DNA from: Undaria pinnatifida
Taxonomy: Eukaryota > Sar > Phaeophyceae > Laminariales > Alariaceae
Assembly: GCA_012845835.1 (NCBI GenBank)
Contig: JABAKD010000006.1
Location: 8,394,137-8,458,136, forward strand
DNA length: 64,000 nucleotides
Reading direction: 5' to 3'
A program made the translations under genes and the position numbers. Every line of letters begins with the position of its first letter. The first letter of the stretch is position 1. This document shows, one piece after another, positions 57,442 to 64,000 of this stretch. Below the pieces are notes generated by a model. The model was not told the DNA's origin and did not search any database. It saw only the letters and a list, made by a program, of their open reading frames with translations.

Positions 57442-58371
57442 TTACTCAAACGCCCCACCAAATATCGAAATCCGCCACATTAATAAACACTTCACGCACA
57501 GGATATCACCTCATTATCTTTCGAGAGCCATCCATGCCGCTGTGTCCCCCCCCCCCCCCCCCCCCCCCCCCCCGCCTCGAACGCCCCCTTCTTCCCCATC
57601 ACCCGCACCTTCGCCTAGACCTAGCACCACACGTATAACAAACCCCTCACCTAAAACCCTTTCCCCCCCCCCCCCCTCCCCACCCCCCACCCCCCATCCC
57701 CGCCCCCACCCCCCACCCTCCCCCCCCAACCCATCCCAACCCCACCCCCTCGAACACTCCACCCTCTCTTTACTCACTGATTGTACGAATTACCCCAGGA
57801 TATACACGATAAACTGATGTATTATTACCAAAAATGTCACATTTATCCCCTCGAAATAATGTATAGTTTCCAGGCACATATCGAGCTGCCCCCCCCCCCC
57901 CCCCATCCGCCCCAACCCCCCCCCCCCCCCCCCCCATCCGCCCCAACCCCCCCCCCCCCCCCCCCCCCCCGCCCCCAATAATATACTGGTGCCAAAACCG
58001 TCAGATTTATCCCCTCGAAAGGATTTATAGCTTACATGCACAAATTGCCCCTTCCCCCCCCCCCCCCCCCCCCCGCCCCCCTCCAAACCCGCTCGCTTTT
58101 GATCAAAACCAGGCCCCCCCTTTCCCTTCACAGCTGTCAGATTTTGTCCCCCTCAGAAACGGGTTTTATAGTTTCCGCGCACAGACTGACTAAAATCATC
58201 CTGTTGACCCTGATAGCTACACTGTAGCTGTAAGGGGAGTCGCCGACCTATATCCTTAATGAGGACACACAACTCGTAATGCGCGCGATCGGAGTATCAC
58301 ACACAGCTTGCAAAGATGAGTTTCGACGAAATCTTCGATCTCACAGCTGGAGTGTATTTGAATTTTTATAA
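57442..58371 (+). mobile_element. G-tract retroposon-like repeat, copy F (reference copy)
   Basis: This is the only copy in the opposite orientation. It is 930 bp long and flanked by TTATCCC at 57435-57441 and 58372-58378. On the plus strand it runs from TTACTCAAACGCCCCACC, through C runs of up to 28 (57546-57573) and about 24 (57947-57970), to the constant end GAATTTTTATAA. Read this way, all copies share the same right end, while their left ends stop at different points. This is how 5'-truncated LINE/SINE-type retroposons behave, so I take the C-rich strand as sense. No protein is encoded, and a source of reverse transcriptase in trans would be needed. Confidence 0.75.
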
Positions 58372-58378
58372 TTATCCC

Positions 58379-59419
58379 GTATATACATACCAAATAAGTA
58401 CCGTTGCGAAAATATGACGGTTACAGATGTCTCATATCAAGGCATCCAAAGAATTATACGGGATCCAGAATAACATACGGTAGGGAATTGCCTTACGCCA
58501 CATGCAGATAGTAAAACAGTGCAAACCTCACCTTCCGAGCAGCCAATCCCAATGGCTCACCTTCCCATGGCCAACGATCCTATCCCAACGCACACCAGCA
58601 GTAGGCTCATTATTAACTCCCCCGCCCCACCTACCTAACATCAACCAAAACACAACCACGACCCCGTGACATGTCATACCACATTGTGCCGTACAACATA
58701 CCCAATGGGTGCTGTAAAACAAAATGACGGTTACAGATGTTGGATCTCAAGGTATGCAACAAAACGATGCGGGATCTATAGTCACGTACAGTAAGGAAAT
58801 GCCCTACGCAATAGTCTATACATGCAGATGAAAAAATAAGTGCAATCCTCGCCTCCAAACCAGCCAACCCCAATGGCTTACGTACCCCCGGCCAACGATC
58901 CTATCCTAACACACATCCAGCAGTAGGCTCATTAACTCTTCGGACCTACCTACCTAACAGCAACCAAAACACATCCACGACCCCATGACAGTCCACACCA
59001 TATTATCCCGTGATACATACCCAATGGATAACGTTCCAAAACTTGACGGTTACAGATGTTGCACATCATCAGGGTATCCAAAAAACAGTACGGAATCCCA
59101 AATCACATATGGTAAGGAATTGCCTCACGCCACATACAGAAGTTAAAACAGTGCAATGATCTTCTTTCGAGCAGCCAACTCAATTGGCTCACCTTCCCAC
59201 GGCCAACGATCCTATCCTTACACACATCCAACAGTAGGCTCATTAACTCTCCCGCCCCATCTACCTAACATCAACCAAATCACAACCACGACCCCATCAC
59301 ATTTCATACCATATTGTCCCGTACAACATACCAAATGGACACAGCTTTTAAAAAATGACGGTTACAGCTGTTGGATCTCAACTTTTGAAAAAAAAGATAC
59401 GAAAATCAAAATCACATGC
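58379..59419. repeat. Satellite array, diverged monomers
   Basis: About three monomers, ending at ATCACATGC (59419). Confidence 0.85.
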
Positions 59420-59503
59420 TGTTAAGGAATTAGTGGGGTATTAGTCCGTTTGACCACTTGCAAAAGGTTAACCAATAGCTTACCCACACTAAGCCTTATA
59501 ACA
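59420..59503 (-). repeat. TRIM LTR, left (3' LTR in element sense)
   Basis: Starts TGTTAAGGAATTAGTGGGG and ends AAGCCTTATAACA; 84 bp, TG...CA bounded. Confidence 0.85.
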
Positions 59504-59516
59504 CTCTCCCCCCCTG
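59504..59516 (-). other. TRIM polypurine tract
   Basis: On the minus strand CAGGGGGGGAGAG directly precedes the LTR that starts TGTTATAAGG. The tract is repeated at 59792-59804. Confidence 0.75.
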
Positions 59517-59549
59517 AAACGGCGGGATAGCAGGTCGGCCGGATATACG

Positions 59550-59650
59550 GCGGACCTCTGTCACTATCCAAGCCGTTTTATTTCCTGGGGATACCGGGGA
59601 GAGTATTTTTCAAGTTCGCCATGGGGAAATCTGAAAAAGTTTATTATGGT
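59550..59650. other. TRIM internal region: inverted repeat and conserved stretch
   Basis: GAAACGGCGGGATA near 59516 pairs with TATCCAAGCCGTTT near 59567, making a stem that is also present in the second internal copy. No open frame is conserved between the two internal regions. Confidence 0.55.
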
Positions 59651-59706
59651 GGATGTGGGGATCGAACCCACGACCCAAAAACCCATGGTCTGTCGACGAC
59701 GCCATT
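59651..59706 (-). other. TRIM primer-binding site and tRNA-like T-arm
   Basis: Minus-strand TGGCGTCGTCGACAG begins two bases inside the LTR and could pair with a tRNA 3' end. About 25 bases further on, GTGGGTTCGATCCCCAC forms a perfect T-arm with a 5-bp stem and a TTCGATC loop, followed by ATCCACCA. A full cloverleaf is not seen, so this is not called a tRNA gene. Confidence 0.55.
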
Positions 59707-59791
59707 TGTTAAGGTATATAGTGGGGTATTAGTCCGTTTGACCACTTGCAAAAGGTTAACCAATAGCTTACCCAAAATAAGCCTTATAACA
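59707..59791 (-). repeat. TRIM LTR, middle
   Basis: 85 bp with the same ends as its neighbours. It serves both internal regions. Confidence 0.85.
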
Positions 59792-59997
59792 CTCTCCCCC
59801 CCTGAAACGGCGGGATAGCAGGTCGGCCGGATATACGGGCGGACCTGTCAATATATCCAAGCCGTTTCATTTCCTGGGTATACCGGGGAGAGTATTATTC
59901 AAGTTCGACATGGGGAAAATCTGAAAAGATTATTGTTGTGGACGGTGGGGATCGAACCCACGACCCAAAAAACCCATGTCCTGCCGACGACGTCATT

Positions 59998-60081
59998 TGT
60001 TAAGGAATTAGTGGGGTATTAGTCCGTTTGACCATTTGCAAAAGGTTAACCAATAGCTTACCCAAACTAAGCCTTATAACA
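59998..60081 (-). repeat. TRIM LTR, right (5' LTR in element sense)
   Basis: 84 bp, ends TTATAACA, followed directly by the ATGC target repeat and satellite. Confidence 0.85.
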
Positions 60082-63000
60082 ATGCGGTGACGAAATACTT
60101 TACGCCACATCCCAATAACATTAGAACGAATGGAATCCACACCTCCCAAAAAGCCATCCCCAATGACTCACCTTCCCACGGCCAACGATTCTATCCCAAC
60201 ACACATCCAGCATTATTAGGCTCACTAGCTCTCACGACCCACGTTCCTACCAACAACCAAAACACACCCAGGACCCAATGACATTTCATATATTATCATG
60301 CCGTACCATACATACCCAATGGGTACCGTTCCAAATTAACGACCCTTCTACAGATGTTGTACCTCTTGGTATCCAGAAAAACATGCAAAATCCAAAATCA
60401 CATGCGGTAAGGAAATGCCTTATGCCACATTCCGTAGTTAGAACAAGTGATATCCTCTCCTTCGATTAAGCCAACTCCAATGGCGCACCTTCCCACGGCC
60501 AATCTTATCTCAACACACATGCAGCAGTGGGCTCTTCGACTCTCCCGACGCACCCACCCAAAACAAACCAAAACACAACCACGACCCCATGACATTTCAT
60601 ACTATACTATCCCGTACATACATTCCCTTAGGTACCGTGCCAAAAATTTGACGGTTACAGATGTTGGATGTCAAGGTATCCAAAAGACAGTACGGAATCC
60701 AAATTCACATACAAAAAGAAATGCCTTGCTCCACATCCCATAGTTAAAACTAGTACAATCCACGTCTCTCGAGAAACCAACCCCAATGAATGGCTCACCT
60801 TCCCACGGCCAACGATCCTATCCCAACATACATCCAACAGTCGGCTGATTAACTTCCCCGACCCACTTACTTACCACCAACCAAAACACACCCACGACCC
60901 CATGAAATTTCATATATTATCATCCCGTACCATACATACATACCCAATGGGTACTGTTTAAAATATTTGACCCTTCTACAGATGTTGGACCTCGAGGTAT
61001 CCAGAAAGTGGTACGGAATTAAAAATCACAAACTGTAAGGGAATACCTTATTATGCCACATCCTGTAGTTAGAGCAAGTGAGATCATCTCCTCCGACTAA
61101 GCCAACCCCAATGTCGCACCTTCCTACCGCCAACAATCTTATCCCAAAACACATCCAGCAGTAGGCTCCTTTACGTTCCTGACCCACCTACCTAACACGG
61201 ACGGAAACAGAACCACGACCTCATTACATTTCATAACATATTAGTACCATAGACACATACCCTATGGGTACCGTTCCAAAAATATGACGGTCACAGATGT
61301 TGGATCTCCATATATATCAAAAACATGATACGGAATCCAAAATCACATACTACTACTGTAAGGAAGTGATTTACGCCACATCCCATAATTATAACGATTG
61401 CAATTCTGGCCTCCAAACCAGCCAACCGCAATGGCTCACGTACCCACGGCCAACGATCCTATCCTAACACACATCCAGCAGTAGGCTAATAAACTCTTCG
61501 GACCCACCCACCTAACATCAGCACATACAACCACGACTCCATCACATTTCATACCATATTGTCCCGTACAACACACCCAATGGCTACTGTTCCGAAAAAA
61601 TGACGGTTACAGACGTTGCATCTGAAGGTATCCGGAAAAATATACGGAATACAATATCACATACGATAAGGGAATGCATTACGCCACATCCAACGATGCT
61701 ATCCCAACACACATCCCGCCGCAGGCTCACTACCTGTCCTGACCCACCTACCTAACACCAACCAAAACACACCCACGACCCCGTGACATTTCATGTCAAA
61801 TCATCCAGTACCACAAACACCCAAGCGGTACCGTTCCGTAGAAATGACGGTTGCAGATGTTGGGTCTCAAGGTATAAAACAAAGGTACGCAATCCAAAAT
61901 CACATGCAGTAGGGAAGTGCTTTGCGCCACACCCCATAGTTAGAGTAAGTGAAATCCTCGCCGCCCAAGCAGCCAACCCCAATGGCTCACCTTCTTACGG
62001 CCAACGATGCTATCCCTACACACATCCCGCCGCAGGCTCACTACCTGTCCTGACCCACCTACCCAACACCAACCAAAACACACCCACGACCCCGTGACAT
62101 TTCATGTCATATCACCTAGTACCATAAACATCCAAGCGGTACCGTTCCATAGAAATTACGGTTACAGATGTTGGATCTCAAGGTATAAAACAATGGTACG
62201 CAATCCCAAATCACATGCAGTAGGGAAGTGCTTTACGCCACACCCCATAGTTAGAGCAAGTGAAATCCTCGCCGCCCAAGCAGCCAACCCCAATGGCTCA
62301 CCTTCTTACGGCCAACGATGCTACCCCAACAAACATCCCGCCGTAGGCTCACAGACCCTCCCGACCCACCTACCTAACATCAGCCAAACCACACCCACAA
62401 CTCCTTGACGTTTAATGTCATATCATCCAGTAGTACCATAAATGGGTACCGTTCCAACGAAATGACGGTTACACATGTTGTATCTCAAGGTATAAAAAAA
62501 AAGATATGGATTCAAAAATCACATACGGTAAGGAAATGCTTTTCGCAACACCCTATGATAGTTAGAACGAGTAAAATCCCTGCCTCCGAGGGAGCCAACC
62601 CCAACTGCTCACCTTCCAACGGAAAACGATCGTATCCCAACACACATGCAGCAGTAGACTCACTGACACTCTCAACCTACCTACATAACACCAACCAAGC
62701 CAAAACCACGACCCGATGACATTTCATACCATACGTATTGTCCCGTACAATATACCCAATGGTTACCTTTCTATACAAATGACGGTGACAGATGTTGGAT
62801 CTCAAGGTACCCGAAAAATGATTTGGAGGTCAAAATCACATACGGCAAGGAAGTGCCCTACGCCACATGCCATAGATAGTTAGAACAAGCGAAGTCCTCG
62901 CCTCCCAAAAGGCCAACCTCAATGCCCCACCTTTTCACGGAAAACGATCGTATCCCAACACACATACATCAGTAGGGTCACTAACTATCTCGATCTACCT

Positions 63001-63143
63001 ACCTATCACCAACCAAAACACAACAACAACCCGATGACATTTCATATAATATCTTCCCGTACCATAGACTACATACCCAATGGGCACCGGTCGAAACAAA
63101 CGACAACTAATTACAGGTAGGTGTCGGATCTCAAGGTATCCAC
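60082..63143. repeat. Satellite array, right end
   Basis: About ten diverged monomers. Two neighbouring monomers near 61780-62400 are much closer to each other than to the rest (both carry CACATCCCGCCGCAGGCTCA or a near form). The last recognisable monomer piece is GGATCTCAAGGTATCCA near 63143. Confidence 0.9.
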
Positions 63144-63186
63144 CAGTATTTTCGAGCCAGTTTTTCTCCTCAGATAGTATGGGATA

Positions 63187-63756
63187 TTATAAAAATTAAA
63201 ATACACTCCAGCTGTGAGATCGAAGATTTCGTCGAAACTCATCTTTGCAAGCTGTGTGTGATACTCCGATCGCGCGCATTACGAGTTGTGTGTCCTCATT
63301 AAGGATATAGGTCGGCGACTCCCCTTACAGCTACAGTGTAGCTATCAGGGTCAACAGGATGATTTTAGTCAGTCTGTGCGCGGAAACTATAAAACCCGTT
63401 TCTGAGGGGGACAAAATCTGACAGCTGTGAAGGCAAAGGGGGGGGCTGGTTTTGATCAAAAGCGAGCGGGTTTGGAGGGGGGCGGGGGGGGGGGGGGGGG
63501 GGGGGAAAGGGCAATTTGTGCATGTAAGCTATAAATCCTTTCGAGGGGATAAATCTGACGGTTTTGGCACCAGTATATTATTGGGGGCGGGGGGGAGGGG
63601 GGGGGCAGCTCGATATGTGCCCGGAAACTATACATTATTTCGAGGGGATAAATGTGACATTTTGGGAAATAATACATCAGTTTATCGTGTATATTCTGCG
63701 GTAAGTCGTACAATCAGTGAGTAAAGAGAGGGTGGAGTGTTCGAGGGGGTGGGGTT
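63187..63756 (-). mobile_element. G-tract retroposon-like repeat, copy G
   Basis: The constant end TTATAAAAATTAAAATAC starts at 63187. The variable end stops after GGGGGTGGGGTT at 63756, a few bases beyond where copy E stops. The flanks are GGGATA at 63181-63186 and 63757-63762. Confidence 0.8.
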
Positions 63757-64000
63757 GGGATATATATGTACACTGGCATCACCTCCCGTAAGGGTGGGTG
63801 TAGCCACTCCCGTGCATAGGCAGCGGAAATGAGTGTTTTTGGTAGAACAGTCATATAACACTCATTTCTCTTGCTTATGTACGGAATAATATTCGGAGAA
63901 TAACTGAACTCAAAGTTGGGTGGGTGGGTGGTTGTCTCAACAGATCAGTTCTCAATCTGTGTTTTCCTCTCGAAACAGGGTGCCAAATTGAAAAGTGAGC
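63757..64000. other. Window end: spacer with a perfect hairpin
   Basis: GAAATGAGTGTT (63826-63837) and AACACTCATTTC (63857-63868) form a perfect 12-bp stem with a 19-base loop. No gene is recognised. Confidence 0.6.

Larger units (their letters stand above)
59420..60081 (-). mobile_element. Miniature LTR retrotransposon (TRIM/SMART type), tandem form
   Basis: Three direct copies of an 84-85-bp LTR (59420-59503, 59707-59791, 59998-60081) enclose two non-coding internal regions of about 204-206 bp. Each LTR starts TGTTAAGG and ends TTATAACA. The block is flanked by ATGC (59416-59419 and 60082-60085). In minus-strand order each internal region has a TGG-starting primer-binding site two bases after the 5' LTR and a purine tract directly before the 3' LTR. 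One LTR-internal-LTR unit is only 372 bp, in the range of the smallest terminal-repeat retrotransposons in miniature. The extra copy is best explained by LTR recombination. Confidence 0.8.

Noticed and set aside
59621-59818. Possible tRNA gene on the minus strand (perfect T-arm and ATCCACCA)
   Set aside because: No matching 5' acceptor strand or complete D and anticodon arms were found, and the sequence lies inside a repeated miniature LTR element.

Overview
This is eukaryotic nuclear DNA, and almost all of it is repeats and transposable elements. I could support only one host-type gene, a SET-domain protein with a spliceosomal intron of about 2.4 kb. No rRNA, intact tRNA, CRISPR or operon structure was seen. 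The Ty3/gypsy chromovirus and Ty1/copia fragments, the long intron and the mixed base composition suggest an alga or other protist, possibly a stramenopile such as a brown alga. That placement is a guess from family resemblance and has not been tested.

Layout. 0-3.7 kb holds two copies of a G-tract retroposon-like repeat, a GAGCT minisatellite and a 262-bp tandem duplication. 7.9-14.2 kb is a decayed minus-strand chromovirus: gag at 12.3-13.9 kb, in-frame tandem repeats, an RNase H remnant, a long Pro/Ser/Thr linker, then a chromodomain and a conserved C-terminal module. A second fragment of the same family lies at 16.1-17.3 kb. A 1,687-bp hAT-like element at 18.1-19.8 kb has 18-bp inverted repeats and an 8-bp target duplication. 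It is packed with GGTACC-rich minisatellite and sits inside an array of hairpin-bounded 200-bp units. The SET gene lies at 26.3-30.0 kb. A plus-strand chromovirus 3' half (integrase core, chromodomain, C-terminal module) is at 32.2-34.0 kb. 34.8-38.9 kb is another G-tract element plus assorted tandem repeats.

From 39.8 kb to 63.1 kb the window is one satellite array with a monomer of about 312 bp. Its left part (39.8-46.1 kb) is homogenised, alternates two monomer types, carries a 6-monomer 1,885-bp higher-order repeat, and has no insertions. The right part is more diverged and is interrupted by at least six insertions: three G-tract elements (one of them at the right edge), a dead Ty1/copia element, a 1.43-kb TIR element with a Cys/His-motif ORF, a 735-bp element with GAGCTGG ends, and a very small LTR retrotransposon with 84-bp LTRs arranged as LTR-int-LTR-int-LTR. 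This pattern of a young core with old, invaded flanks resembles centromeric or other heterochromatic satellite.

Most predicted reading frames here are chance ORFs in G/C runs or in satellite monomers. The real coding signals are the SET gene, the retroelement domains and the TIR-element ORF.
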